From Chryseobacterium jejuense (GTDB lineage Bacteria; Bacteroidota; Bacteroidia; Flavobacteriales; Weeksellaceae): 64,000 nt of DNA. A program made the position numbers and the translations under genes. The notes under the pieces are model-generated. The model was not told the DNA's origin and searched no databases. It worked only from the letters and a program-made list of their open reading frames with translations. Location of the stretch: contig NZ_JAGIPR010000003.1 in NCBI RefSeq assembly GCF_017877355.1, positions 186,001 through 250,000 of the forward strand, given 5' to 3'. Position 1 is the first letter of the stretch; every line of letters starts with the position of its first letter. Below are positions 8,616 to 16,080 of the stretch, piece by piece.

Positions 8616-9107
8616 TTAAATAATATCAAACATATTAAGGAATACTACCAAAAACATTGCCATACCCACAACGAAACTGAATCCCGTGCCATAAATAAAC
8701 CCAATGAGAGCACCTTTAGTGGATTGTAGGGCTTTGTTCATGTCTTTGCTGTCGTGAAGCATTTCACCAATAAATACGCCTGCGAACATTCCGATAAGGA
8801 AGCCTAACGGGATCGGAATAAAAATCCCGACAATGGTTCCTACTACAGAACCAATACTTCCCCAGCGGGTTCCGCCGTATTTTCTGTTAGTCCTTGCAGG
8901 AATCACATAGCTTAAAACAACAGAAGCTGCCGTGAGAATTCCAAAAGCCCAGATATAGATCATCGGAAGATCAGCATCTGTCCCGAATTTATAGATCAGC
9001 AATCCGCAGATGCTTAATAAAAGTCCGGGTAAAACAGGAAGAAATGTGCCCAGTACTCCTACAAATAATAAAATAAGACAGAGAATATTAATAACAGTTG
9101 TATCCAT
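8616..9107 (-). CDS. DUF456 family membrane protein
   Basis: The protein has 163 residues, almost all hydrophobic, with about five membrane segments. The pattern GVLGTFLPVLPGLLLSICGLLIY at the N terminus, GGTRWGSIGSVVGTIVG in the middle and a final GALIGFIYGTGFSFVVGMAMF identify DUF456. The Gly-zipper-like repeats resemble glycine-rich membrane-inserting segments. The biochemical role of this family is not established. It is the first gene of a two-gene unit with the lipoprotein at 8100-8597. Confidence 0.8.
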   Translation of the reverse strand: MDTTVINILCLILLFVGVLGTFLPVLPGLLLSICGLLIYKFGTDADLPMIYIWAFGILTAASVVLSYVIPARTNRKYGGTRWGSIGSVVGTIVGIFIPIPLGFLIGMFAGVFIGEMLHDSKDMNKALQSTKGALIGFIYGTGFSFVVGMAMFLVVFLNMFDII

Positions 9108-9271
9108 TTTTTAAAATATAAACGAATATATGAAACCTTAGTGATTCAACAAATAGACCTGATTATGAAAATACAGGAGATTTTTAAATGATTTAAATGA
9201 AATTTATAACCAGCTTTAAATTTTGGGATGAAAATTGATTGTGAATAGTAACATCATCATCCTTAATTTTA

Positions 9272-9279
9272 TAAATTTG
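9272..9279 (+). promoter_or_regulatory. Promoter -7 box of mscS-like gene
   Basis: TAAATTTG matches TAnnTTTG exactly and ends 5 nt before the ATG at 9285. A convincing -33 TTTG is not seen. Confidence 0.45.
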
Positions 9280-9284
9280 CTGTA

Positions 9285-10547
9285 ATGAAAGATGAAATAC
9301 AAGATACCAGAGATTTTCTGCAGAATATCAGTGATCAGATCCATTATTTTGTAAGAGACCATGTATATCCTGATCTGGCACTTCCTATTCAGATTATGCT
9401 GAAATTTATATTTCTGGCAGGGATGATCTATATCCTGGATTTTGTTTTTAAATTTATTGTCAATACTATTTTCAAATTCTTTTTTGATAAAGAAAAATTT
9501 CCTGTTTTAAAGTCAATTTATGATTCAAGAATTACTAATTCTGTAGTTCACTTAGGGGCATTGAACTTTGCAGGATATGCACTTTTTTCCGTCTTTTACA
9601 GACATCCCAAAAGCTTTGCATTACTGGAAATGATTGTAGGGGTGGCTACTATTTTTGTAATAGCAGGGTTATTATTTAGAGCATTGACCGCTTTTAGAAA
9701 TTACTTTGTAATTAAGCAGGACTATTATAAAATCATGACGCTTAATGCTATTTCGGAAAGTGTAAAAATCTTTGGGATCTTTGTACTTTCCGTCATAGGA
9801 ATCTGTCTGATTTTTGGAATTAAGGGTGGAACAATTTTAGGAAGCCTTGGGGCAATAACAGCAGTTTTGGTACTTGTTTTCAGAGACACTATTCTGGGAT
9901 TTGTTACCGGGATTCACGTGGCTACTTCCAAGAATTTGAAAGTAGGAGACTGGATCAGTATTCCCAAATACAGTATAGAAGGAAATATTACGGAGATAAG
10001 CCTTTTAACTACAAAAATCACCAATTTTGATAAAACAATTTCTACTATTCCTACCTATGATTTTCTGACTACGGAGATTAAAAATATGCAGGTAATGTCC
10101 GAATCCAATAACAGAAGGATTAAGAAATCTATTTATTTTAATATCAATTCTTTTAAGTTTCTGACAGATGAAGATATTGAGCGTTTAAAAGAAATTAACC
10201 TTATTGCGGATTATCTCGAACAGAAAAGAGTGGAAATCAGAAGTGAAAAAGAAAGCCTGAGTAATAATGATAGAACTATTAATGGAAGGCAGTTAACCAA
10301 TATTGGGGTTTTCAGATATTATGCACAGAGATATATAGAAAATGATCCTGATGTGGAGAAAAATGCAACAAGAATGGTTCGTCAGCTGGAAATTACCCCA
10401 CAGGGACTTCCGCTTGAGGTCTATTGTTTTGCCAATGATTCCAAATGGGAACATTTTGAGCAGATTCAGGCTGATATTTTCGATCATTTACTGGTTGCGT
10501 CCAAAGAGTTTGAACTTCAGGTGATGCAGGTAAGTGTTAAAGTATAA
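9285..10547 (+). CDS. Small-conductance mechanosensitive channel (MscS family)
   Basis: The protein has 420 residues. Several transmembrane helices (about residues 40-190) end in the MscS pore helix with its small-residue pattern (GGTILGSLGAITAVLVLVFRDTILGFVTGIHVA in part). The beta domain follows: LKVGDWISIPKYSIEGNITEISLLTTKI. A C-terminal alpha/beta cytoplasmic domain runs to the end. It gates in response to membrane tension and releases solutes on osmotic downshock. The N-terminal helices make it longer than E. coli MscS (286 residues), in the range of YbdG/YnaI-type homologues. Confidence 0.88.
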   Translation: MKDEIQDTRDFLQNISDQIHYFVRDHVYPDLALPIQIMLKFIFLAGMIYILDFVFKFIVNTIFKFFFDKEKFPVLKSIYDSRITNSVVHLGALNFAGYALFSVFYRHPKSFALLEMIVGVATIFVIAGLLFRALTAFRNYFVIKQDYYKIMTLNAISESVKIFGIFVLSVIGICLIFGIKGGTILGSLGAITAVLVLVFRDTILGFVTGIHVATSKNLKVGDWISIPKYSIEGNITEISLLTTKITNFDKTISTIPTYDFLTTEIKNMQVMSESNNRRIKKSIYFNINSFKFLTDEDIERLKEINLIADYLEQKRVEIRSEKESLSNNDRTINGRQLTNIGVFRYYAQRYIENDPDVEKNATRMVRQLEITPQGLPLEVYCFANDSKWEHFEQIQADIFDHLLVASKEFELQVMQVSVKV

Positions 10548-10618
10548 AAAGAGAGGTTAAGGCTCTAAAAAATAAATTCAACTTAAGTGATAATGAAATT
10601 AGAACACCTTAAAGAAGT

Positions 10619-10662
10619 CGTAAGTCTGAAGTTACTTCCAGCTTCTAACTTCCATTATCTAA
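10619..10662. repeat. Dispersed CTTCCAGCTTC repeat fragment
   Basis: GTTACTTCCAGCTTCTAAC with a following CTTCC lies in the 130-base gap before pdxJ. It matches one arm of the GGAAGCTGGA/TCCAGCTTCC elements at about 26.1, 30.7 and 34.9 kb. Confidence 0.5.
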
Positions 10663-10677
10663 CATGTAAATAAAAAA

Positions 10678-11397
10678 ATGACAAAACTAAGCGTAAACAT
10701 CAATAAGATTGCGACATTAAGAAATGCAAGAGGAGGTGAAACACCAAGTGTGACAGAGGCTGCTATAAAGATTCAGGAATTCGGGGGGCAGGGAATTACA
10801 ATTCACCCCAGGCCGGATGAGAGGCATATTACAAGAAAAGACGTCTATGATCTGAAACCATTGGTGACGACTGAGTTTAATATTGAAGGAAATCCCCATC
10901 AGTCTTTTATTGATATGGTACTGGATGTGAAGCCTGAACAGGTAACACTGGTTCCGGATGCAGATGATGCGATTACTTCCAATGCAGGATGGGATACTAA
11001 AAAACATCTGGATTATCTTACTGAAATCATTAATGAGTTTAAAAAGGCGGGTATCCGTACCTCCATTTTTCTTGATCCTTTACCGGAGTTGGTAGAATAT
11101 GCTGCAAAGACTGGGGCAGACAGAATTGAGCTGTATACGGAAGCTTATGCAAAAGATTATTTGTCCAATAAAGAACAGGCGATAAAACCTTATTATGATA
11201 CTGCTGTTGTAGCCAATGAATTTGGATTGGGAATTAATGCAGGACATGATCTAAGTCTTGAAAACCTGAAATATTTCGCTGACACTATTCCTAACCTGCT
11301 AGAAGTGTCTATTGGACATGCTTTGGTTTCTGAAGCGTTATATATGGGCCTAGAAAATACAGTTCAGTCCTATTTGAAGAGATTGGCGAAATGGTAA
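10678..11397 (+). CDS. pdxJ: Pyridoxine 5'-phosphate synthase
   Basis: The 239-residue TIM barrel carries the PdxJ signatures SVNINKIATLRNARGG at the N terminus, GITIHPRPDERHI, VTLVPD, and the C-terminal GINAGHDLSLENL and EVSIGHALVSEALYMGLE. It condenses deoxyxylulose 5-phosphate with 3-amino-2-oxopropyl phosphate to pyridoxine 5'-phosphate, the last ring-forming step of DXP-dependent vitamin B6 synthesis. Its length is normal. An alpha/beta hydrolase follows 92 bases later, an arrangement that looks like a loose pair. Confidence 0.97.
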   Translation: MTKLSVNINKIATLRNARGGETPSVTEAAIKIQEFGGQGITIHPRPDERHITRKDVYDLKPLVTTEFNIEGNPHQSFIDMVLDVKPEQVTLVPDADDAITSNAGWDTKKHLDYLTEIINEFKKAGIRTSIFLDPLPELVEYAAKTGADRIELYTEAYAKDYLSNKEQAIKPYYDTAVVANEFGLGINAGHDLSLENLKYFADTIPNLLEVSIGHALVSEALYMGLENTVQSYLKRLAKW

Positions 11398-11489
11398 AAT
11401 AGATACCGGATATCGGATTTAGACCTTATTATAAGAGTCGTGCTGATATTTTCCGGAATCTGTATCTAAAATCTGTTATTTAAAAGAAT

Positions 11490-12269
11490 ATGGAAATCTT
11501 AAACTCAAAAATATTTGGCGAAGGTTCAACAGCTACGCCGTTTTTAGTATTCCACGGATTGTTCGGAATGCTCGATAACTGGGGAAGCTTCGGGAAAGAT
11601 CTTGGAGAATATCTTCCGGTACACCTTATTGACCTTAGGAATCACGGAAGAAGTTTTCATTCCGATGATATGTCTCATGATGATCTTGCAGATGACATTG
11701 CCCGCTATATGGAGCATTACGGCATTAAGAAAGCCCATGTTTTAGGGCATTCTTTAGGAGGAAAAGCTGTGATGCAGTTTGCTTTAAAATATCCCGAAAA
11801 AGTAGAGAAGCTGATTGTGGTAGATATTTCACCAAAAGCTTATCCGCCACATCACCAGGGAATCATTAAGGCTCTGGAAACGGTAGATTTTAATACAGTA
11901 GGCTCAAGAAATGAGGTGGAAGCTGTCTTGAATCAGTATATTCCTGAAAAATCAACGATACAGTTTTTAACAAAGAATCTGTATTGGGATGATCATAAAA
12001 AGCTGAACTGGAGATTCAACCTTAAACCTCTATCTGAAAAGTATAATGAATTTGTATCCAATGCTGTGAAATTTGGTGTTTTTGAAGGAGAAACCTTATT
12101 CATTGCAGGAGAGAAGTCCAATTATATTTTGCCACAGGATGAATATGGAATCAAACAGCAATTTCCAAAAGCGAAGATTGTAACTGTTAAAAATGCAGGG
12201 CACTGGGTTCAGGCCGAAAATCCGGTTGATTTTGCTATTGTTGTTAAGCAATTTCTTGGTTTGAATTAA
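11490..12269 (+). CDS. Alpha/beta hydrolase (YbfF-like esterase)
   Basis: The protein has 259 residues. It shows the oxyanion-hole segment VFHGLFGMLDNWG, the nucleophile elbow GHSLGGKAV (Ser in the middle) and the catalytic His in NAGHWVQAENP near the C terminus; Asp in the late acid position is in the strand before. This combination resembles YbfF, an acyl-CoA/short-chain esterase. It is cytosolic, with no signal peptide. The true substrate is not known. It lies upstream of the graspetide precursor but is separated from it by 114 bases with promoter-like sequence. Confidence 0.82.
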   Translation: MEILNSKIFGEGSTATPFLVFHGLFGMLDNWGSFGKDLGEYLPVHLIDLRNHGRSFHSDDMSHDDLADDIARYMEHYGIKKAHVLGHSLGGKAVMQFALKYPEKVEKLIVVDISPKAYPPHHQGIIKALETVDFNTVGSRNEVEAVLNQYIPEKSTIQFLTKNLYWDDHKKLNWRFNLKPLSEKYNEFVSNAVKFGVFEGETLFIAGEKSNYILPQDEYGIKQQFPKAKIVTVKNAGHWVQAENPVDFAIVVKQFLGLN

Positions 12270-12383
12270 TAATATGCTTTATATTTTGATAATATGTTAA
12301 AATTATCTTAAAATATCAATTTATTTCTCCATTATTTGAAATTTTTGTACATTCGATTATCAAATAAACAAACATATTGACTT

Positions 12384-12602
12384 ATGAAAAACAAAAATTC
12401 AAAAAAGAAGCCGTTCTTTGCAACATTTCTTGAGAAACAACTTAAGGATCCTGAGACAGTAAAAGGAGGAACAGATATTACAATTCCTGAGAGGGATACG
12501 ATTACAAAACCTACCTTGGATGGTGTAACGTCTAAGTTAACGGATATGGATCATACTATGAAATATCCTTCTGATGGAGATGATGATACTGCTGAACTAT
12601 AA
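12384..12602 (+). CDS. Graspetide precursor, microviridin/marinostatin type
   Basis: A 72-residue precursor peptide. The basic leader holds PFFATFLEKQ at residues 10-19, matching the leader helix (PFFARFL-like) by which the ATP-grasp ligases recognise microviridin precursors. The core TMKYPSDGDDD occupies residues 58-68 and fits TxKxPSDx(E/D)(E/D). By analogy, T58-D64 and S63-D66 would be ester-linked and K60-D67 amide-linked, giving a tricyclic protease inhibitor. Both late acids are Asp where classical microviridins have Glu. A degenerate core-like TSKLTDMD lies at residues 49-56. A tail TAEL follows the core. The two ligase genes come next, after an attenuator-like hairpin. Confidence 0.9.
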   Translation: MKNKNSKKKPFFATFLEKQLKDPETVKGGTDITIPERDTITKPTLDGVTSKLTDMDHTMKYPSDGDDDTAEL

Positions 12603-12641
12603 AATGATTATTTTACAGTAACATATTAACAAAATTGTAAC

Positions 12642-12675
12642 AAAGGGGAACTTAATACGTTAAGTTTCCCTTTTT
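12642..12675 (+). terminator. Attenuator-like hairpin between precursor and ligase genes
   Basis: A 14-bp stem (12642-12655 with 12660-12673, one G-U pair) around a TACG tetraloop is followed by T residues. It sits 40 bases after the precursor stop and 15 bases before the first ATP-grasp gene. Partial termination here would yield more precursor than enzyme mRNA. Confidence 0.75.
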
Positions 12676-12689
12676 AATAAAATCGGCAA

Positions 12690-13646
12690 ATGATTCTCTG
12701 TATTACCCACTCACAGGATTTTTATACTATTGATCGTTTCTTTCAACACCTTTCTTTTAAAAATATTTCCTACTTCAGACTGAATTCTGACCAGCTGAAC
12801 CATCTTCAGAAAATCAGCATCAGTGAGGACTCATTTGGGATTACTGATGGGAATGGAAAATCTGTACATTCTGATGAGATTACAGGAGTATGGCATAGAA
12901 AAGGATGGCGAATCAGTGTTCCTGAAGAGCTGGATCAGGAGTACGAAAAAATCTTTCTGAATGAATATGCCCATCTCCGCTACAATCTGTTTACCCAACT
13001 GCAGCATCTCCCATGGATCAATCCTTATGAAAATGAGAAGAAAATTGATGGAAATAAAATGCTTCAGCTGAAAACAGCCCAACAAAATCATCTGACGATT
13101 CCTCCAACTGTTTTTACCAATGATGAAGAGAAAGTAAAAGCTTTTTTTGAACAGCATTGCTCAGGAAAAGCCATTGCCAAACTTCACGGTGTAACCCGGA
13201 AAACAATGAGTGGTGAAAATCTTATTTCCACGATGGTGATTGAACAGGAAACATTGGAAAACCTTTCGGATATTATTTATTGTCCCATGATTTTTCAGCC
13301 TTATATCGATAAAGAATATGAACTGAGGATTATGTACGTAGATGGAGAATTTTTTACAGGAAAGATTAATAACAGTGAAAATGCTGATTGGAGAATTAGT
13401 CATGAAGACTATTTCTGGACGGTGTATGAACTGCCTGATGAGATCAAAATAAATCTGACTTCCATGATGAAGGAAATGGGATTGTATACCGGAGCTATTG
13501 ACATGATCCGGGGAAAAGATGGGAAATATTATTTCCTTGAAGTCAATCCACAAGGAGAATGGGGAATGCTTCAAAAAGAACTGGGATTTCCCATTGCAGA
13601 AAGAATTGCCGATCATCTTATTAAAAGAATCAATATCCATGAATAA
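12690..13646 (+). CDS. mvdC: ATP-grasp ligase of graspetide cluster (MvdC/MdnB-like)
   Basis: The protein has 318 residues. An N-terminal domain starts MILCITHSQDFYTIDRFF; WHRKGWRISVPEEL follows; the ATP-grasp core includes IAKLHGVTRKTM, the pair YCPMIFQPYIDKEYELRIMYV, and the metal-binding end LEVNPQGEWGMLQKELGFPI. The GEWGML ending is typical of the MdnB/MvdC branch, which forms the Lys-Asp/Glu amide in microviridins. It activates the acidic side chain as an acyl phosphate with ATP. Its last 8 bases overlap the next ligase gene, implying translational coupling. The branch assignment rests on remembered family features. Confidence 0.88.
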   Translation: MILCITHSQDFYTIDRFFQHLSFKNISYFRLNSDQLNHLQKISISEDSFGITDGNGKSVHSDEITGVWHRKGWRISVPEELDQEYEKIFLNEYAHLRYNLFTQLQHLPWINPYENEKKIDGNKMLQLKTAQQNHLTIPPTVFTNDEEKVKAFFEQHCSGKAIAKLHGVTRKTMSGENLISTMVIEQETLENLSDIIYCPMIFQPYIDKEYELRIMYVDGEFFTGKINNSENADWRISHEDYFWTVYELPDEIKINLTSMMKEMGLYTGAIDMIRGKDGKYYFLEVNPQGEWGMLQKELGFPIAERIADHLIKRINIHE

Positions 13647-14643
13647 AATTTTAATTATAACACATACTGCAGATAATTTTTCCATTGAAAAAGTAACGGA
13701 ATACATTCAGGATAACCATTGTGAGGTTATTCGCTTTGATGTTGATTTATATCCTTTACAGAATAAATTATCAACTGTTTTTCAAGATGGAGAATGGGTG
13801 ACAGTGCTTGAAACGTCCGGAAAAAAACACAGATTGGATGATATTTCAGCAGTCTGGTATCGTAGAGCTTACAATATCGGAAAAGGATTGAAGGAAGAAA
13901 TAGATGCTAAATTCCTGGGAGCAGCGATGGGAGAAATCCGCAATACATTATTCGGGTTCTTTGAATCTATTGATGTGTATTCATTAGGGAAGCCAAGTGT
14001 TTACAGAAGACTTGACAGTAAAGAAGAGCAGCTGAAACTCGCTCAAAAAATAGGACTCTCCATTCCTGAAACTTGTTTGACCAATAATCCTGAAGAGGCC
14101 CGGCAATTCATTTTAAAACATCAAAATGTTGTAGCTAAGATGCAAACCGGATTTGCCATCTACGAGGATGGTGTAGAAAGTGTGGTCTTCACCAATGTTG
14201 TGGGTGAAGATAAACTAGAAGAATTGGATTCACTGCTGTATTGCCCGATGCAGTTTCAGAAAATGATCCAAAAGAAAAAAGAACTTCGGGTAACCATTGT
14301 AGGAAGAGATATTTATGCCTTTGAAGTGGATTCCCAACAGTTTGAAGATGCTAAAGTGGATTGGAGAAAAGATGGGGTTAATCTGCTTGATAAATGGACG
14401 CAGACGGAATTGCCGGCAGATGTTGAAGCAAAACTTCTGGAACTTCTGGATATTTATAACGTAGACTATGGAGCAATAGATATTATTGTTTCTCCTGAAG
14501 ATGAATATTTTTTTATCGAAATTAATGCAGCCGGAGAATTTTTCTGGCTGGATAAGCTTACAGAAGGAAATCTTATCTCTAAGAGTATTGCAGATGTCCT
14601 CTGTGATAAAGCTCCGAGAAGAGATAATGTAGTGATGGTATAA
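13639..14643 (+). CDS. mvdD: ATP-grasp ligase of graspetide cluster (MvdD/MdnC-like)
   Basis: The protein has 334 residues from the ATG at 13639, which gives MNKILIITHTADNFSIEKV aligned with the first ligase; the frame is open to 13519, but that part is inside the upstream gene. It contains VWYRRAYNIGKGL, ATP-grasp motifs VAKMQTGFAIYEDG and VVFTNVV, YCPMQFQKMIQKKKELRVTIVG, and EINAAGEFFWLDKL. GEFFWL is typical of the MdnC/MvdD branch, which installs the two ester (lactone) bonds first. It should act on T58, S63 and their Asp partners of the precursor. It is closely related to its neighbour and probably arose by duplication. Confidence 0.9.
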   Translation: MNKILIITHTADNFSIEKVTEYIQDNHCEVIRFDVDLYPLQNKLSTVFQDGEWVTVLETSGKKHRLDDISAVWYRRAYNIGKGLKEEIDAKFLGAAMGEIRNTLFGFFESIDVYSLGKPSVYRRLDSKEEQLKLAQKIGLSIPETCLTNNPEEARQFILKHQNVVAKMQTGFAIYEDGVESVVFTNVVGEDKLEELDSLLYCPMQFQKMIQKKKELRVTIVGRDIYAFEVDSQQFEDAKVDWRKDGVNLLDKWTQTELPADVEAKLLELLDIYNVDYGAIDIIVSPEDEYFFIEINAAGEFFWLDKLTEGNLISKSIADVLCDKAPRRDNVVMV

Positions 14644-14665
14644 ATGATTAATTTTTTATATAGTG

Positions 14666-14699
14666 GCTCTGGAGGTTTTAATGCTTTCAGAGCTTTTTT
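14666..14699 (+). terminator. Terminator of graspetide cluster
   Basis: An 8-bp stem (GCTCTGGA/TTCAGAGC, with one wobble) is followed by six T residues. It lies 23 bases after the stop of the second ligase. Confidence 0.7.
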
Positions 14700-14700
14700 G

Positions 14701-14785
14701 AACCACCCCGTCAAATCGAAGATTTGACACCCTTTCGGAGGAGAGAAATTTTCACGTCTTCAACTGTAATATTCTTATGAAAATC
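14701..14785. repeat. Intergenic AACCACCCCGTCAAA repeat, copy 1
   Basis: The segment contains AACCACCCCGTCAAA, the hairpin GTCAAATC-GAA-GATTTGAC, a GGAGG block and then AATTTTCACGTCTTCAA. The same order of blocks recurs, diverged, at 63267-63345. The rest of the 423-base gap to 15067 holds a TATGAAAATC/GATTTTCATA hairpin (about 14776-14798), two copies of CTTAAGTGTTC and no credible gene. Confidence 0.6.
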
Positions 14786-15066
14786 GGAGATTTTCATAAG
14801 CTTAAGTGTTCTTCTTATTTACAAAGTTGGTAACTTAAAAACTTAAGTGTTCAAAAACTTTTGTGTCTATAATAAAAGGATTCTTTATTTAAGTTTGAAA
14901 TTTTGTGATTTCCAGAATGATAATATTGGTTAAATAAAGTTGAATTTTGCTTTAAAAATCGCAAATTTGCAAAAGCAGTTTTTTAGGTAACTTTTAAAGA
15001 AATCTGAAGAATTGCCGGATAGAAAATATTGTCATATTTTAGTCAGCAATCAAGCAACATAATTTA

Positions 15067-16080
15067 ATGGTTTTTGTAACGGGTGCAACCGGAATTCTGG
15101 GAAGAATAATCGTGCTGGAACTTCTTAAAAGAGGTAAAAATGTGCGTGCTTCCAAAAGACCGGGCAGCAATTTAAACGAAGTAAGGCATTCATACAGCTT
15201 TTATACGGAGAATCCTGATGATTTTTTTAATAAGATCGAATGGGTGAATGTGGATTTTGAGGATATTAATTCCTTAAAAGATGCATTGAAAGGAGTAGAG
15301 GAGGTCTACCATTGCGCCGCAAAAGTGAGCTTTCATCCCAAAGATGAAAAAGAAATGTACCGTACCAATATTAAAGGTACAGAAAACTTATTGTATACCT
15401 GCGAAGGATCCGAAGTTAGAAAATTTCTACACGTAAGCTCTGTAGCTGTTTTAGATAATTACAATGAAAAAGGAGAGCTTGATGAAGATTCTGATTTTAA
15501 TCCGAAATTAGAGCATTCTGCCTATGCTATTTCCAAACATTTATCCGAAATGGAAGTTTGGAGAGCCTCTGCAGAAGGAATGAATGTAGTGATCATCAAT
15601 CCCGGGATGATCGTAGGAAGCGGTAACTGGACGCAAAGCAGCGGTGAGCTTTTTTCAACGTTTGAAGACAATAGTTTTACCTTTGCCGGCGGATCTGCCT
15701 ATGTGGATGTGAGAGATGTTGCTAAAACCGCCATTGAACTGATGGAAAACAATATTTTTGGTGAACGTTTTATCATCGTTGCCGAAAATAACAGATATGC
15801 CGATCTGGCAAAACAGATCAGGACCCGATTAGGTCTTAAAGAAGCAAGAATTCTTACAAGATCCCAATTAAACATTGGAAAATGGGCCAATACTCTTTTC
15901 GGATGGTTGATTCCAAAGCTGAAAATGGCTACAGAATCCAATATTGAGGCGATCTCTTCATTCAACACCATTTCCAATCACAAAGTCACGGAGAAACTGA
16001 ATTATCAGTTTATTCCCATCCAAGAAAGTATCGACTTTCACCTGAACAATTATATTAACGACAAAAAGCTGAAGAAATGA
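15067..16080 (+). CDS. NAD(P)-dependent epimerase/dehydratase (extended SDR)
   Basis: The protein has 337 residues. The N terminus MVFVTGATGILGRIIVLELL has the extended-SDR dinucleotide motif GxTGxLG. HVSSVAVL supplies the Ser and YAISKHLSE (YxxxK) the catalytic Tyr-Lys. Extended SDRs of this dihydroflavonol-reductase-like type act on sugar nucleotides, sterols or acyl chains. The stop overlaps the start of the acyl-CoA synthetase gene (ATGA), so the two are translationally coupled and the substrate may be a lipid or isoprenoid. The substrate is unknown. Confidence 0.85.
   Translation: MVFVTGATGILGRIIVLELLKRGKNVRASKRPGSNLNEVRHSYSFYTENPDDFFNKIEWVNVDFEDINSLKDALKGVEEVYHCAAKVSFHPKDEKEMYRTNIKGTENLLYTCEGSEVRKFLHVSSVAVLDNYNEKGELDEDSDFNPKLEHSAYAISKHLSEMEVWRASAEGMNVVIINPGMIVGSGNWTQSSGELFSTFEDNSFTFAGGSAYVDVRDVAKTAIELMENNIFGERFIIVAENNRYADLAKQIRTRLGLKEARILTRSQLNIGKWANTLFGWLIPKLKMATESNIEAISSFNTISNHKVTEKLNYQFIPIQESIDFHLNNYINDKKLKK

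Noticed and set aside
13519..13638. Upstream start for the second ATP-grasp ligase
   Set aside because: The extra 40 residues are an out-of-frame reading of the first ligase's 3' end; the start at 13639 aligns with the family N terminus.
13161..13706. Long antisense ORF opposite the graspetide ligases (181 aa)
   Set aside because: It is fully opposite two well-supported ATP-grasp genes and lacks any recognisable domain.
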